This document shows positions 9,412-19,585 of a stretch of 64,000 nucleotides of DNA, one piece after another. The stretch is from an uncultured Alphaproteobacteria bacterium. Its GTDB lineage: Bacteria > Pseudomonadota > Alphaproteobacteria > HIMB59 > GCA-002718135. The number at the start of each line of letters is the position of its first letter. Position 1 is the stretch's first letter. Under the pieces are notes generated by a model. It had not been told where the DNA came from. It worked only from the letters and a program-made list of their open reading frames with translations, and did not search any database. Location: positions 1 to 64,000 of the forward strand of contig CACJTT010000004.1 of NCBI GenBank assembly GCA_902596365.1, in the 5' to 3' direction. A program made the translations under genes and the position numbers.

Positions 9412-10076
9412 TTTAATATAGCACTATTTATATTTTGAATATTCTTTGGATTAGAAATAATTGTTTCTCCACCTATGACTCTTTGGCCTTTTGTTATTAA
9501 AATATTAAAATTCTTAGGAAGATATAAATCTACCCTACTTCCAAATTTAATTATTCCTATTCTATCACCCTTTGTTACTTCTTGATTATTTTTTAAATTA
9601 CAAACTATGCGTCTAGCAATTAAACCTGCTATTTGAACAATATAAAAATAATCTTCATTCTTTTTTGCATAAATTATATTTCGTTCATTTTTATTACTAG
9701 ATTTATCTAATGTAGCATTTAAAAACTTTCCAGGTATATAGTTAATTGATATGATTGAGGCATCTATAGGCATTCTATTTACATGAACATCAAATATACT
9801 AAGAAATATACTTATTTTAGTATAATTATTTTTATCCATGCTATTGTCTAATGGACTTTTTGATTCTCCAATAAAAGTTACTAAACCATCAGCAGGAGAT
9901 ACAACTACATCCTCATTGGGTATTGATCTAATAGGGTCTCTAAAAAAGTAAAATATATAAATCGATAAAATACATAAAAATATCCCTAAAATTGTATAGA
10001 AAGGTATAATTATTATAGTAATTAAACAACTGATGACAAAATAAACCCAGCCTTCATTATTTAGTTTTAATTGCAT
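9408..10076 (-). CDS. psd: Phosphatidylserine decarboxylase proenzyme
   Basis: A 222-residue short-type proenzyme. Self-cleavage to create the pyruvoyl group is expected between G179 and S180 in the motif KFGSRVDLYLP, the short-family counterpart of LGST. Two N-terminal hydrophobic helices (about residues 12-47) anchor it to the inner membrane. It decarboxylates phosphatidylserine to phosphatidylethanolamine. Its stop overlaps the pssA start by 4 bases. Confidence 0.94.
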   Translation of the reverse strand: MQLKLNNEGWVYFVISCLITIIIIPFYTILGIFLCILSIYIFYFFRDPIRSIPNEDVVVSPADGLVTFIGESKSPLDNSMDKNNYTKISIFLSIFDVHVNRMPIDASIISINYIPGKFLNATLDKSSNKNERNIIYAKKNEDYFYIVQIAGLIARRIVCNLKNNQEVTKGDRIGIIKFGSRVDLYLPKNFNILITKGQRVIGGETIISNPKNIQNINSAILK

Positions 10077-10100
10077 ATAAGAACGAGCTAATACATAATT

Positions 10101-10652
10101 ATGAAAATAAAATCTCTAACAATCTACTGTTCTTCATCACAAAAAATAGAAAAAAAATTCTTTAAAATGGCAAGGGAAATAGCAGAAATCATATCAAAAT
10201 ATAAAATTAAAGTAATTTATGGAGGTGGCAATCTTGGATTAATGGGTGAAATAGCAAGAACTTTAATGAAATTAAAAACTGAAGTTATTGGAATCATTCC
10301 CAAATTTTTAATCAAAGATGAAGAAGCAAATATCAAAATTACTCATTTAAAAATTGTACCAAATATGAGCAAAAGAAAAGAAAATTTATTTAAGTTAGGT
10401 GATGCCTTTTTAATTTTACCTGGTGGTACTGGAACTTTAGAGGAATTAATAGAGGTATTATCTTGGAAAAACCTTAAATTACATAATAAACCTATAATTT
10501 TTTTTAACTTTGATAACTATTGGTCACCTTTAATTAAGCAAATTGATAAAATTACTAAAAATAAATTTGGAAATAAAAATTTACAAAACAAATTTCAAGT
10601 AATAAGAAGCTCGAAAGAATTTAATAAGATTTTACAATCATGGACAAAATAA
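10101..10652 (+). CDS. LOG-family Rossmann protein (TIGR00730)
   Basis: A 183-residue protein with the [16 protein letters not shown] signature of the LOG / 'lysine decarboxylase-like' family, and an N-terminal IYCSSS and GGGNLGLMG nucleotide-binding pattern. Members characterised elsewhere are cytokinin riboside 5'-monophosphate phosphoribohydrolases, which act as general nucleoside monophosphate hydrolases; they are not decarboxylases. It overlaps icd by 13 bases, suggesting co-transcription. Confidence 0.85.
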   Translation: MKIKSLTIYCSSSQKIEKKFFKMAREIAEIISKYKIKVIYGGGNLGLMGEIARTLMKLKTEVIGIIPKFLIKDEEANIKITHLKIVPNMSKRKENLFKLGDAFLILPGGTGTLEELIEVLSWKNLKLHNKPIIFFNFDNYWSPLIKQIDKITKNKFGNKNLQNKFQVIRSSKEFNKILQSWTK

Positions 10653-11857
10653 AAGTAAAAAATCCCATTGTTGAAATGGATGGTGATGAAATGACTAGAG
10701 TGATTTGGCAATTCATAAAAGATAAATTAATACTCCCATATACAGATCTTGATATTAAGTATTACGATTTAGGTGTCATAAACCGTGATGACACTGATGA
10801 TCAAATAACTATAGAAGCAGCTGAAGCAATAAAAAAATATGGAGTTGGAATTAAGTGTGCAACAATCACTCCAGATGAAGAGAGGGTAAAAGAATTTAAT
10901 TTAAAAAAAATGTGGCGCTCACCTAATGGGACTATCAGAAATATATTAGGTGGAACAATTTTTAGACAACCAATAATTTGCCAAAATGTACCAAGAATAG
11001 TTACCAACTGGAATAAACCCATTGTAGTGGCTAGACATGCATTTGGAGATCAATACAGAGCAACAGACACCTTAATAACAAAACCAGGTAAGCTAAAAAT
11101 GGTATTTGAACCATCTGATGGAAGCCAGGGTTTTACAAAAGAGGTATATAATTTTAATAAAGAAGGGATAGCATTATCGATGTATAATTTAGATCAATCA
11201 ATAATTGATTTTGCTAGAGCTTGTTTTAATTATGGACTAGACCTTGGCTGGCCAGTTTACTTATCAACAAAGAATACAATTTTAAAAGTTTATGATGGAA
11301 GATTTAAAGATTTATTTGAAAATGTTTTTAAAACTGAGTTTGCAGAAAAATTTAAAGAAAAAAATATAGTTTATGAGCATAGATTGATAGATGATATGGT
11401 TGCAACAGCCCTTAAATGGGAAGGTAATTTTATTTGGGCTTGTAAAAATTATGATGGTGATGTTCAATCTGACTCTGTTGCACAAGGATATGGATCGCTA
11501 GGATTAATGACAAGCGTATTAATGACACCTGATGGCAAAACTGTAGAATCTGAAGCAGCACATGGAACAGTAACAAGGCATTTTAGAAATCACCAAAAAG
11601 GATTAGAAACATCAACTAATCCAATAGCATCAATATTTGCATGGACTAGAGGACTGCAATTTAGAGGTAAATTTGATGGAAATAAAGATTTGATAAATTT
11701 TGCTAATAATCTTGAAAACACATGTATAAATACAGTTCAATCGGGAAGTATGACTAAGGATTTAGCAATTCTAATTAACTCAGAACAAAAATGGTTAAAT
11801 ACTGAAGACTTTTTAGAAACTTTAAAAGTAAATTTAGAAAAAAAACTAAAAGTTTAA
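10640..11857 (+). CDS. icd: NADP-dependent isocitrate dehydrogenase
   Basis: A 405-residue homodimeric, eukaryote-like (subfamily II) enzyme of the TCA cycle, oxidising isocitrate to 2-oxoglutarate with NADPH formation. Family landmarks are [13 protein letters not shown] near the N-terminus, the substrate loop [12 protein letters not shown], metal-binding aspartates in RLIDDMVA and GDVQSD, and the cofactor region [10 protein letters not shown]. It overlaps the upstream LOG-family gene and converges on alaS with a 12-base overlap of the two 3' ends. Confidence 0.96.
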   Translation: MDKIKVKNPIVEMDGDEMTRVIWQFIKDKLILPYTDLDIKYYDLGVINRDDTDDQITIEAAEAIKKYGVGIKCATITPDEERVKEFNLKKMWRSPNGTIRNILGGTIFRQPIICQNVPRIVTNWNKPIVVARHAFGDQYRATDTLITKPGKLKMVFEPSDGSQGFTKEVYNFNKEGIALSMYNLDQSIIDFARACFNYGLDLGWPVYLSTKNTILKVYDGRFKDLFENVFKTEFAEKFKEKNIVYEHRLIDDMVATALKWEGNFIWACKNYDGDVQSDSVAQGYGSLGLMTSVLMTPDGKTVESEAAHGTVTRHFRNHQKGLETSTNPIASIFAWTRGLQFRGKFDGNKDLINFANNLENTCINTVQSGSMTKDLAILINSEQKWLNTEDFLETLKVNLEKKLKV

Positions 11858-14518
11858 ATTTTCTCTTATTTTATTAATGGCCTGATCTAAATTACTTAAT
11901 TCAGTGCCTCCAGCTTGAGCTAGATCCTTACGGCCACCACCACCCTTTCCGCCTAAGATTACAGAGACTTCTTGAATAATCTTTGAAGAGTCAAAATTAT
12001 TAATTAAATCATTTGTAGCACCAAGAACAATTGATAATTTGTTATTATTTTTAGATATTATTAATGAAACACATTTATCTTTAAATTTATTTTTTTGATC
12101 ATCTACAAATTGCTTTAATAATTTAGGTGGATAATCTTCAGTTACTAGATAAATAAACATTTTCTTTTTGATTTCTTCAGTAATAATATTTTGAGATGTA
12201 TTTTCTTTATTTAAATTTTGTTTTTTACTATCTAAAATTTTTCTTAATTCTTTAATTTGAATAATTAAATTCTCATTATTTTTAATTGAATAAGTAAAGT
12301 TACTATCTATTTTTTTTATATCTTTTATGAGTGCTTCAATCTTAATTTGATCATCATCATCTTTTTGTTTTTTTAATTGAATTTGTTCATTATCATATTT
12401 TTTAACTGAAATATTAGTTATAGCTTCTATTCTTCTGATACCTGAGGCAACACTAGATTGATTAATAATTTTAAAATCAATTATATCACCTGTTTTATTA
12501 ACATGCGTTCCTCCACAAAGTTCTTTTGAAAATACTTTTTCAGCTTCTTTAGTGCCCATAGCTACAACACGAACTTCATCTCCATATTTTTCTCCAAATA
12601 AAGCCATAGCACCCTCTTCAATTGCTTTCTTATGATCTATGATTTTTGTATAAACCTGAGAATTAATAGTTATTTGATTTTTTACATGTTTTTCAATTTT
12701 AATAATATTTTCAGAACTTATTGGCTCATTATGACTAAAATCAAATCTCAGTTTTTCATTGTTTACCAAAGATCCTTTTTGAGAAACATGATTACCAAGT
12801 ATTACTCGAAGTGAAGAATGTAACAAATGTGTAGATGAATGATTGCACTTAATTAAATCACGCTTATTTTTATCAATTATTGCAGTGACACTTTCTTTTT
12901 TAGTAAATTCACCACTAATAACTTTGCCGTGGTGTAAAAAAAATGATCCAAATAATTTAGTGGTATCATAAACTTCAAAAATACTATTTTCACAAATAAT
13001 TTTTCCACTATCTCCAATCTGCCCCCCACTTTCTCCATAAAAAGGTGTTTGATTCAGTATAATAATACCATCTTCACCACTGGATAAAATATCTGCTTCT
13101 GTATCTTTTTTAATAATAGAAATAATTTCACTTTCTGTTTCTTTCTGTTCATATCCCAAAAATTCAGTAGGACTTAAATTTTCAGTAATTTTAAACCATT
13201 TTTTTTGATCTTCTTGATCACCTGTGCCTTTCCAACTTTTGCGTGCTCTATCTTTCTGTTCTTTCATTTTTATATTAAATGAATCGATATCAACTTTAAT
13301 TTTTTTTGCTCTAAGATAATCTTGGGTTAAATCTAATGGAAAGCCATATGTATCATATAATTTAAAAGCAATTGCCCCATCTAATTTTTTTGGAGAAGTA
13401 GAAACTTGATCCTCTAATATTTTAAGACCTTTTTCAACAGTTTCTTTAAATTTTGTTTCTTCATTTAAAAATGTATTTAAAATTAAATCCCTTGCTCTAT
13501 CCAGTTCAGGATAAGCATTTTGAAATGTTTCAATTAATATTGGGAGCATTTTATCAAAAATTGGCTCTTTATTTCCTAGAGTGTGAGCATGTCGCATACC
13601 TCTTCTCATAATTCTTCTTAACACATAGCCCCTACCTTCATTTGATGGTGTAACACCATCTGCAATCAAGAATGATGAAGATCTCAAATGATCAGCTATT
13701 ACTCTATGACTTGGACTTTTATTTAAACTTTCATTATTAAGTAACTGAATTGATTTATTTATAAGAGGGTTAAAAAGATCAGTGTCATAATTATCATTTG
13801 TGCCATTTAATAAGGCAGTTATTCTCTCTAAACCCATACCAGTATCAATTGAAGGTTTAGGAAGATTGATTCTTTCAGATGAACTAATTTGCTCAAATTG
13901 CATAAATACTAAATTCCAAATTTCTATAAACCTATCTCCATCCTCATTAGGACTGCCTGGAGGACCTCCAGGAAATTTATCACCGTGATCATAAAATATT
14001 TCAGAACAAGGACCACATGGGCCTGTATCTCCCATTGACCAAAAATTATCAGAGGTGCTTATCTTAATAATTTTGTCATCATCCAAACCTGCAATTTTTT
14101 TCCATAAATTGTAAGCATCATCATCGTCTTTATAAACTGTAACTAATAGTTTTTTTTTATCTATGCCTAGTTCTTTTGTAATTAAATCCCATGAAAACTT
14201 TATTGCATCATCTTTAAAATAATCTCCAAAAGAAAAATTTCCTAACATTTCAAAAAATGTGTGATGCCTTGCAGTGTATCCTACATTTTCTAAATCATTA
14301 TGCTTACCTCCTGCTCTTACACATTTCTGAGATGTAACAGCACGATTATAGTCTCTATTTTCTTTACCAGTAAAAATATTTTTGAATTGAACCATTCCAG
14401 AATTTGCAAACATGAGAGTAGGGTCATTATGAGGAATAAGCGGACTTGAATGAACTATTTCATGCCCATTTTTTTTAAAATAATTCAAAAATTTAGATCT
14501 TATTTCGTGAGAATTCAT
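11846..14518 (-). CDS. alaS: Alanyl-tRNA synthetase
   Basis: An 890-residue, full-length class II synthetase. It opens with the typical [23 protein letters not shown] segment and has the class II core. The editing domain carries zinc-site motifs H-x3-H (HSSTH) and C-x3-H (CGGTH). The C-Ala domain ends with the glycine-rich [16 protein letters not shown]. It charges tRNA-Ala and clears mischarged Ser/Gly. It lies downstream of recA on the same strand, separated by a strong terminator. Confidence 0.97.
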   Translation of the reverse strand: MNSHEIRSKFLNYFKKNGHEIVHSSPLIPHNDPTLMFANSGMVQFKNIFTGKENRDYNRAVTSQKCVRAGGKHNDLENVGYTARHHTFFEMLGNFSFGDYFKDDAIKFSWDLITKELGIDKKKLLVTVYKDDDDAYNLWKKIAGLDDDKIIKISTSDNFWSMGDTGPCGPCSEIFYDHGDKFPGGPPGSPNEDGDRFIEIWNLVFMQFEQISSSERINLPKPSIDTGMGLERITALLNGTNDNYDTDLFNPLINKSIQLLNNESLNKSPSHRVIADHLRSSSFLIADGVTPSNEGRGYVLRRIMRRGMRHAHTLGNKEPIFDKMLPILIETFQNAYPELDRARDLILNTFLNEETKFKETVEKGLKILEDQVSTSPKKLDGAIAFKLYDTYGFPLDLTQDYLRAKKIKVDIDSFNIKMKEQKDRARKSWKGTGDQEDQKKWFKITENLSPTEFLGYEQKETESEIISIIKKDTEADILSSGEDGIIILNQTPFYGESGGQIGDSGKIICENSIFEVYDTTKLFGSFFLHHGKVISGEFTKKESVTAIIDKNKRDLIKCNHSSTHLLHSSLRVILGNHVSQKGSLVNNEKLRFDFSHNEPISSENIIKIEKHVKNQITINSQVYTKIIDHKKAIEEGAMALFGEKYGDEVRVVAMGTKEAEKVFSKELCGGTHVNKTGDIIDFKIINQSSVASGIRRIEAITNISVKKYDNEQIQLKKQKDDDDQIKIEALIKDIKKIDSNFTYSIKNNENLIIQIKELRKILDSKKQNLNKENTSQNIITEEIKKKMFIYLVTEDYPPKLLKQFVDDQKNKFKDKCVSLIISKNNNKLSIVLGATNDLINNFDSSKIIQEVSVILGGKGGGGRKDLAQAGGTELSNLDQAINKIRENLNF

Positions 14519-14557
14519 GAAGATCTATTATAACTTGATTTTTAGTATGTCTAATAC

Positions 14558-14587
14558 AAAAAAAAAGGGGAAATACCCCTTTTTTTT
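14558..14587 (-). terminator. Rho-independent terminator after recA
   Basis: A GGGG/CCCC stem with a 5-base loop is extended by A/T pairs (A9 on one side, T8 on the other). It lies 33 bases beyond the recA stop and ahead of alaS. It is symmetric enough to work in both directions. Confidence 0.85.
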
Positions 14588-14619
14588 AATTTATTTTATA
14601 ATATAAAAAATACTTGATA

Positions 14620-15708
14620 CTATTCTGATTTTTCTTCTTTAGCTTTAGTTTCAACCTCACCTTCCATCATAGCTTTTTCTACTACTCCAGCATTTTGAAG
14701 AATCCTATTCTCTATCTCTTGAGCTATAGTTGGATTATCTTTAAGAAAATTTTTAACATTTTCTCTTCCCTGTCCAATTTTTTGGTCTTTATATGCAAAC
14801 CAAGAACCTGATTTATCTATAATTTCAGCCTTAACTCCAAGATCAACAAGTTCTCCAAGTTTTGAAATACCTTCGCCATACATAATATCAAACTCAACAA
14901 CTTTAAAAGGAGGAGCCACTTTATTTTTAACAATTTTCACCCTTGTTTGATTTCCAATAATTTCATCTTTATCTTTTATTGCCCCTATTCTTCTTATATC
15001 CATCCTAACAGACGAATAAAATTTTAATGCATTTCCGCCTGTTGTTGTTTCTGGGCTACCAAACATTACTCCAATTTTCATTCTAAGTTGGTTGATAAAA
15101 ACAACTAGTGTGTTTGATTGAGCTATTGAGCTAGTTAATTTTCTTAAAGCCTGACTCATTAATCTTGCTTGTAAACCAGGTAAAGAATCTCCCATGTCGC
15201 CTTCTAATTCAGCTCTTGGAACTAGCGCAGCAACAGAATCAATAACTAGAACATCAATTCCTCCTGATTTTATAAGAGAATCAGCAATCTCTAATCCTTG
15301 TTCACCAGTGTCAGGTTGAGATATTAGCAGTTCCTCAAGATTAACTCCTAATTTTTTTGCATATGCTGGATCAAGAGCATGTTCAGCGTCAATAAATGCA
15401 CAATTACCACCTTTTTTTTGAGACTCAGCAACAATATGAGTTGCTAAGGTTGTTTTTCCAGAGCTTTCAGGTCCATATATTTCAACGATTCTTCCTTTTG
15501 GAACCCCACCTATACCTAAAGCAATATCTAAGCCAAGAGAGCCAGTTGATATTGATTCTATGTCTACATTAGTTTTTGATCCCAGCTTCATAATTGAACC
15601 TTTTCCATAGTTTTTTTCAATTAAACTAACTGCAGCTTCTAATGATTTAGTTCTATTTTCTTCATTCATTGTATTATTCTCTATTACTTTTAATTTAGCT
15701 TGAGACAT
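14620..15708 (-). CDS. recA: Recombinase A
   Basis: A 362-residue protein from the start chosen here. Walker A is GPESSGKT (residues 79-86), loop and Walker B regions are [12 protein letters not shown], and the family segment [24 protein letters not shown] is present. It binds single-stranded DNA, drives homologous recombination and triggers LexA cleavage. Two earlier in-frame ATGs exist (15723, 15720), but GGAG sits 6 bases before the ATG at 15708, which supports this shorter form. It has its own LexA-controlled promoter and a terminator. Confidence 0.97.
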   Translation of the reverse strand: MSQAKLKVIENNTMNEENRTKSLEAAVSLIEKNYGKGSIMKLGSKTNVDIESISTGSLGLDIALGIGGVPKGRIVEIYGPESSGKTTLATHIVAESQKKGGNCAFIDAEHALDPAYAKKLGVNLEELLISQPDTGEQGLEIADSLIKSGGIDVLVIDSVAALVPRAELEGDMGDSLPGLQARLMSQALRKLTSSIAQSNTLVVFINQLRMKIGVMFGSPETTTGGNALKFYSSVRMDIRRIGAIKDKDEIIGNQTRVKIVKNKVAPPFKVVEFDIMYGEGISKLGELVDLGVKAEIIDKSGSWFAYKDQKIGQGRENVKNFLKDNPTIAQEIENRILQNAGVVEKAMMEGEVETKAKEEKSE

Positions 15709-15714
15709 TGTTTT

Positions 15715-15718
15715 CTCC
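15715..15718 (-). promoter_or_regulatory. Shine-Dalgarno site deciding the recA start
   Basis: GGAG on the minus strand lies six bases before the ATG at 15706-15708. It overlaps the two alternative upstream ATG codons, which themselves lack a comparable site. Confidence 0.65.
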
Positions 15719-15784
15719 ATCATTTGGTAGTTTTTTATTGTGATTCTTGCAAATCATGATTTTTTGTACATGTTTTGTTCTAAT

Positions 15785-15816
15785 ATTAAAAGTTCTATTT
15801 TTGTTCTTTTTGTCAA
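15785..15816 (-). promoter_or_regulatory. recA promoter
   Basis: On the minus strand a perfect -35 TTGACA (15816-15811) is followed 19-20 bases later by an AT-rich -10 (TTTTAA/TTTAAT, 15791-15785). The spacer is longer than ideal. The LexA box lies inside the spacer, so a bound repressor would block RNA polymerase. Confidence 0.5.
15792..15806. promoter_or_regulatory. lexA box: LexA (SOS) box, alphaproteobacterial type
   Basis: The plus strand reads GTTC, then seven bases, then GTTC: the direct-repeat operator known for alphaproteobacterial LexA, unlike the E. coli CTGT-N8-ACAG palindrome. It lies between the -35 and -10 of recA, about 85-100 bases upstream of the recA ATG. Confidence 0.75.
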
Positions 15817-15830
15817 AATTATATAATACA

Positions 15831-15859
15831 TTGATATATATACATTTTTTTTTAATAAT
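15831..15859 (+). promoter_or_regulatory. Likely dksA promoter
   Basis: TTGATA (15831-15836) and AATAAT (15854-15859) are separated by 17 bases on the plus strand, ahead of the ATG at 15912. It is divergent from the recA promoter, 15 bases away. Confidence 0.4.
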
Positions 15860-15911
15860 ATTAATCTTGAATTATTAAATTCTTTTGGTAAATCCTTTCG
15901 AGTTTTACATA

Positions 15912-16319
15912 ATGGCAAAAATATCAAAAAAATACAAACCTACTCAAAAAGAAAAGTTCATGAATGCCAAAATGAAAGAATATTTTAGGCAAAAACTAGA
16001 AAATTGGAAAAGTGAACTTTTAAAAGAATCTTCTCAAACAATTAATAATCTTCAAACAGAAAATGAAGCAAAACCTGATATGACTGATAGAGCTTCAGAA
16101 GAAATAGATAGAACATTTGAATTAAGAACAAGAGATAGAGAGAGAAAATTAATAAATAAAATTGATGCAGCATTAAGAAGAATAAATGATGGAAGCTACG
16201 GATATTGTGAAGAAACTGGTGAACCAATAGGCTTAAAAAGACTTGAAGCACGTCCTGTAGCAACTTTAAGCCTTGAAGCACAGGAGATGCATGAAAAGGC
16301 TGAAAAAAGATTAAATTAA
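15912..16319 (+). CDS. dksA: RNA polymerase-binding transcription factor DksA
   Basis: A 135-residue protein from the ATG at 15912; an in-frame TTG at 15885 would add nine residues but is less likely, since alphaproteobacterial DksA starts near this ATG. It shows the coiled-coil region (YKPTQKEKFMNAKMKEYFRQKLENWK) with acidic tip residues (KPDMTDRASEE) and the C-terminal finger GYCEETGEPIGLKRLEARPVATLSLEAQEMHE. Only one of the four zinc-binding cysteines remains, as is normal for alphaproteobacterial DksA. It tunes rRNA and amino-acid promoters together with ppGpp. Confidence 0.93.
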   Translation: MAKISKKYKPTQKEKFMNAKMKEYFRQKLENWKSELLKESSQTINNLQTENEAKPDMTDRASEEIDRTFELRTRDRERKLINKIDAALRRINDGSYGYCEETGEPIGLKRLEARPVATLSLEAQEMHEKAEKRLN

Positions 16320-16346
16320 TCTAAATAATATATAAAAGCATTTGTA

Positions 16347-16541
16347 ATGGAAAATTACTCTAGCTTTTTTACACCTGGAATATATGTTATTAATCCTGAT
16401 AAAAAAGAAGAATGGGGTATTGGTCAAATACAATCTTCAATAAATAATTTTATAACTGTAAATTTTGAAAATGTTGGAAAAAAAACAATTAATCTATCTG
16501 AAATCAATCTTGAAATAATTAATATTAATGCAACTAGTTGA
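16347..16541 (+). CDS. DUF3553 family protein
   Basis: A 64-residue protein with the DUF3553 pattern P-G-x-Y-V-x-x-P-x-x-x-E-W-G-I-G-Q-I-Q-S followed by V-x-F-E-x-x-G-K-x-x-I. It resembles the small beta-barrel (CarD/Tudor-like) segment found next to helicase or transcription-repair domains, but here it stands alone. Function unknown. Its end overlaps the moaA start by 14 bases, so the two are probably co-translated. Confidence 0.75.
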   Translation: MENYSSFFTPGIYVINPDKKEEWGIGQIQSSINNFITVNFENVGKKTINLSEINLEIININATS

Positions 16542-17520
16542 TCAATTTCTTCGAAAAATAAATTACTTGAGAGTCTCTGTTACTGATAGGTGTGATTTAA
16601 GATGCGTATATTGCATGAAAGAAAAAATGAATTTTTTGCCAAAAAATGAAGTTTTGAGTCTTGAGGAGATTGAAAGGCTTTGTGATAATTTTATTGATTT
16701 AGGAGTAGAAAAAATCAGATTAACTGGTGGTGAACCTCTTGTAAGAAAAAATATAATTCATCTTATCAATAATCTTAATAAGAAAAAAACCTCTACCAAC
16801 TTAAAAGAAATAACCCTAACTACTAATGGAAGCTTATTAAAAAGATATGCTAAAGATTTAAAAGAAAATGGAATCAACAGAATTAATGTATCACTAGACA
16901 CAATCATAGAAAAAAAATTTAAAGAAATTACTCGTTTTGGAAATTTACAAAATACTCTAGATGGAATTGAAGAAGCTATAAAAAATGGCATCAAAGTAAA
17001 AATAAATACTGTTGTTTTTAAAAACTTTAATGAAGATCAAACAACGAATCTTATTAATTGGGCAAATAGTAAATTATTAGATCTAACATTTATTGAAGTT
17101 ATGCCAATGAGTGATACTGATATGCCAAGACATATGCAATTTGTTAGCTTAGATAAAATTTTTAAGAAATTAAATAATAAATATAATTTTAATCAATCAA
17201 ATTATAAAACTGGAGGGCCATCAAATTATTTTGTTAGCGAAAAACTAGATATAAAAGTTGGCTTTATTACACCTTTATCTAATAATTTTTGCGCAACATG
17301 CAATAGAGTTAGAATTTCAAGTACTGGAAAAATGTATATGTGTCTTGGTCAAAATGATTATGTGGATTTTAGAGAAATATTAAGAACTGATAGAGGTGAT
17401 GAGTATATAAAAGATAAAATAAGATTTGCCTTAAGTATCAAACCTAAAAGACATGATTTTATAATTAACTCAGAAGTTAAACCTTATATTAACAGACACA
17501 TGAATGAGACAGGTGGTTAA
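16528..17520 (+). CDS. moaA: GTP 3',8-cyclase (molybdenum cofactor synthesis)
   Basis: A 330-residue radical-SAM enzyme that starts molybdopterin synthesis from GTP. The N-terminal cluster motif C-x3-C-x2-C is C22, C26, C29; the C-terminal cluster cysteines are C255, C258 and C272. The sequence ends in the required Gly-Gly pair (MNETGG). No other moa genes are nearby apart from a MoaB-fold CinA-like protein at 18.8 kb. Its stop overlaps the nadK start as TAATG. Confidence 0.96.
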   Translation: MQLVDQFLRKINYLRVSVTDRCDLRCVYCMKEKMNFLPKNEVLSLEEIERLCDNFIDLGVEKIRLTGGEPLVRKNIIHLINNLNKKKTSTNLKEITLTTNGSLLKRYAKDLKENGINRINVSLDTIIEKKFKEITRFGNLQNTLDGIEEAIKNGIKVKINTVVFKNFNEDQTTNLINWANSKLLDLTFIEVMPMSDTDMPRHMQFVSLDKIFKKLNNKYNFNQSNYKTGGPSNYFVSEKLDIKVGFITPLSNNFCATCNRVRISSTGKMYMCLGQNDYVDFREILRTDRGDEYIKDKIRFALSIKPKRHDFIINSEVKPYINRHMNETGG

Positions 17521-18278
17521 TGAAATTTCATTTTATTTCTTCTAATTCAGCAGAAGCTATTAAAGCTAAAGATGAGTATATTAACTATTATACTCAAACT
17601 GATCCTGAGCTATCAGATATAATTATACCGATTGGGGGAGATGGCATTTTACTTAAATCTCTTCATGATTTTAATGAACTTAATAAACCATTTTTTGGTA
17701 TTAATTACGGCTCAATAGGATTTCTTATGAATTCAGTTAATAAAAAAAATTTAGAGGAATTAATTGAAAATTCCAAATCAACAGATTTAAAACCACTAAA
17801 AATGACTGCAAAAGATGAGAATGACAAAATATATAATTCTATTGCTTATAATGAAGTATCATTAATGAGACAAAGTCATCAAGCTTCAAAATTTCAAATT
17901 AAAATTAACAATACTAAGAGGATGAATGAACTAATTTGTGATGGAGTACTTGTTTCTACTTCAGCAGGAAGTACAGCCTATAATTTATCAGCACATGGCA
18001 GTATACTACCTTTAGATTCAAAACTATTAGCATTAACACCTATAAGTGCTTTTAGACCTAGAAGGTGGAGAGGTGCTCTACTTTCAGAAACAAATATAAT
18101 AAAAATAGATGTTCTAAATTTTAAAGATAGGCAAGTAAGTGCCACAGCTGATAATATAGAATTTAGAAATATTAAGGAAGTAACTATTCAATCATCATCG
18201 GATAAAAATTGTAAAATTTTATTTGATAACAATCACTCAATTGAGGATAAAATATTAAATGAACAATTTGAATATTAA
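17520..18278 (+). CDS. nadK: NAD kinase
   Basis: A 252-residue ATP-NAD kinase. The GGDG catalytic motif is at residues 39-42 (IPIGGDGILLKSL). The substrate segment NEVSLMR and the glycine-rich DGVLVSTSAGSTAYNLSAHGSI are family hallmarks. It phosphorylates NAD to NADP in the cytoplasm. It is coupled to moaA by a 1-base TAATG overlap. Confidence 0.95.
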   Translation: MKFHFISSNSAEAIKAKDEYINYYTQTDPELSDIIIPIGGDGILLKSLHDFNELNKPFFGINYGSIGFLMNSVNKKNLEELIENSKSTDLKPLKMTAKDENDKIYNSIAYNEVSLMRQSHQASKFQIKINNTKRMNELICDGVLVSTSAGSTAYNLSAHGSILPLDSKLLALTPISAFRPRRWRGALLSETNIIKIDVLNFKDRQVSATADNIEFRNIKEVTIQSSSDKNCKILFDNNHSIEDKILNEQFEY

Positions 18279-18280
18279 AA

Positions 18281-18655
18281 TCAATCAGAACTAAAGGCGC
18301 ATATTTTATTTCCATCTAAGTCTCTAAAATATGCATAATAATCCTGTTCGTGTCTAGGGCCTGGCAGACCTTCATCAGTTGCTCCTAATTTCAAAGCTAA
18401 ATTGTAAAAACTTTCAACTTCTTCTTTTGTGTCAATATTAAACGTAATCATACTTCCATTACCAAATGTTGCCTTTTCTTTATTATGAGGAATCATAAGA
18501 TAGAATTCAATTTTATCTAAAGTTTCTTTTTTAGAATAACCGATATATCTATCTGACTCTTCAACATTGATAATATTAATAGATTTAAGTAATTCATCAT
18601 AAAAAATTTTACTTTTTTTTAGATCGTTAGTACCTAAGGTGACAAAACTAAACAT
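18281..18655 (-). CDS. VOC-family (glyoxalase/dioxygenase-fold) protein
   Basis: A 124-residue single-domain VOC protein built from paired beta-alpha-beta-beta-beta modules: an F-V-T-L-G-T-N-D-L-K-K-S-x-x-F-Y-D start and a C-terminal YYAYFRDLDGNKICAF strand. It resembles the small glyoxalase-like proteins common in proteobacteria. The substrate is unknown. It lies just downstream of tRNA-Leu on the same strand. Confidence 0.8.
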   Translation of the reverse strand: MFSFVTLGTNDLKKSKIFYDELLKSINIINVEESDRYIGYSKKETLDKIEFYLMIPHNKEKATFGNGSMITFNIDTKEEVESFYNLALKLGATDEGLPGPRHEQDYYAYFRDLDGNKICAFSSD

Positions 18656-18671
18656 AATTTTTGATTTTTAG

Positions 18672-18756
18672 TGGTAGCCTCGGCCGGACTTGAACCGGCA
18701 CTCCCAAAAGGGCAAGGATTTTAAGTCCTTTGTGTCTACCATTCCACCACGAGGCC
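18672..18756 (-). tRNA. tRNA-Leu (anticodon UAA)
   Basis: The minus strand folds as an 85-nt class II tRNA. The 5' acceptor strand GGCCTCG pairs with CGAGGCT (the outer pair is G-U), T8 and A14 are in place, and the D loop contains TGGTAGAC. The anticodon stem AAGGA/TCCTT holds loop CTTAAAA with anticodon TAA. A long variable arm follows, then the T arm with GGTTCAAGTCC and a genome-encoded CCA. It lies between two minus-strand genes and is probably processed from a longer transcript. Confidence 0.95.
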
Positions 18757-18774
18757 AATTTAAAAAAAGTATTA

Positions 18775-19521
18775 TCAGACAATAGAGTAATTTCCACTAT
18801 TTAATTTTATCATCTCTATTATTTCTTTTTCAACATCATCAAGTGAAGTCATAGTCCATGACGACATCACTATATTAACGCCACCTTTCTTAGATAGAAA
18901 ATTAAAATATGGATAGCTACCAATTGAGCATTCTTCATATTTATTTTGTATATCTTTTAGAAAAGGTGCAATTTTACTTTCATATAAATTAGTATTTATT
19001 GTTTTTATTTTTTTTGGCTTACCTTTTTTTAAGTTTTTTAAAACATTTACAAACATTACCTCCATGATTTTTGGCACTCCAGGTAAAACATATACATTTT
19101 TTAAAATAAATCCTGGAGCTGCAGTCATTGGATTATAAATTAATTGAGCATCTGAAGGCATCTTAGTCATTCTTTGTCTACTTTTATTAAATTCACCTTC
19201 TGGATAATACTTCTCTAAAATATTGAAAGCTTCTTTATTAATTCCATATTTTTTATTAAAGGCTTCGGCTATGCTTTCTGATGTAATATCATCATGTGTT
19301 GGGCCAATACCTCCTGTAGTAAAAACATAAGTATATTTTTTACTAAATAGTTTTACCGAGTCTATTATGATATTTTTTTTATCTTGAATTACTTTTATTT
19401 CTTCAAGTTTAATTCCAGATAATGTTAAATTTTTAGCAATAAAATTTGCATTCGTATCTTGAGTTCTTCCTGATAATATTTCATCTCCAATTATTAAAAT
19501 TCCAGCTGTTAAAAGAGTCAT
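18775..19521 (-). CDS. CinA-like molybdopterin-binding-fold protein
   Basis: A 248-residue protein from the ATG at 19521; an upstream TTG at 19560 would add 13 residues that do not belong to the family. It is a MoaB/MogA-fold (MoCF) domain with GDEILSGRTQDTNANF and TTGGIGPTHDDITSESIA, as in the N-terminal half of CinA. The C-terminal nicotinamide-nucleotide amidase domain of full CinA is missing. Similar single-domain proteins are common in alphaproteobacteria; ADP-ribose or NMN-type pyrophosphatase activity is possible but unproven. Confidence 0.85.
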   Translation of the reverse strand: MTLLTAGILIIGDEILSGRTQDTNANFIAKNLTLSGIKLEEIKVIQDKKNIIIDSVKLFSKKYTYVFTTGGIGPTHDDITSESIAEAFNKKYGINKEAFNILEKYYPEGEFNKSRQRMTKMPSDAQLIYNPMTAAPGFILKNVYVLPGVPKIMEVMFVNVLKNLKKGKPKKIKTINTNLYESKIAPFLKDIQNKYEECSIGSYPYFNFLSKKGGVNIVMSSWTMTSLDDVEKEIIEMIKLNSGNYSIV

Positions 19522-19585
19522 AAAGTATAATTTTTTTATAATTATTCTGTTATTTAGCAAATAAAAACAGTAAATAGAATATTAA

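Noticed and set aside
15709-15723. Longer recA start at 15723
   Set aside because: The GGAG ribosome site is placed for the ATG at 15708 and overlaps the upstream ATGs.
15777-15795. Second LexA box formed by the GTTC at 15777 and that at 15792
   Set aside because: The spacing is 11 bases, not the 7 required.
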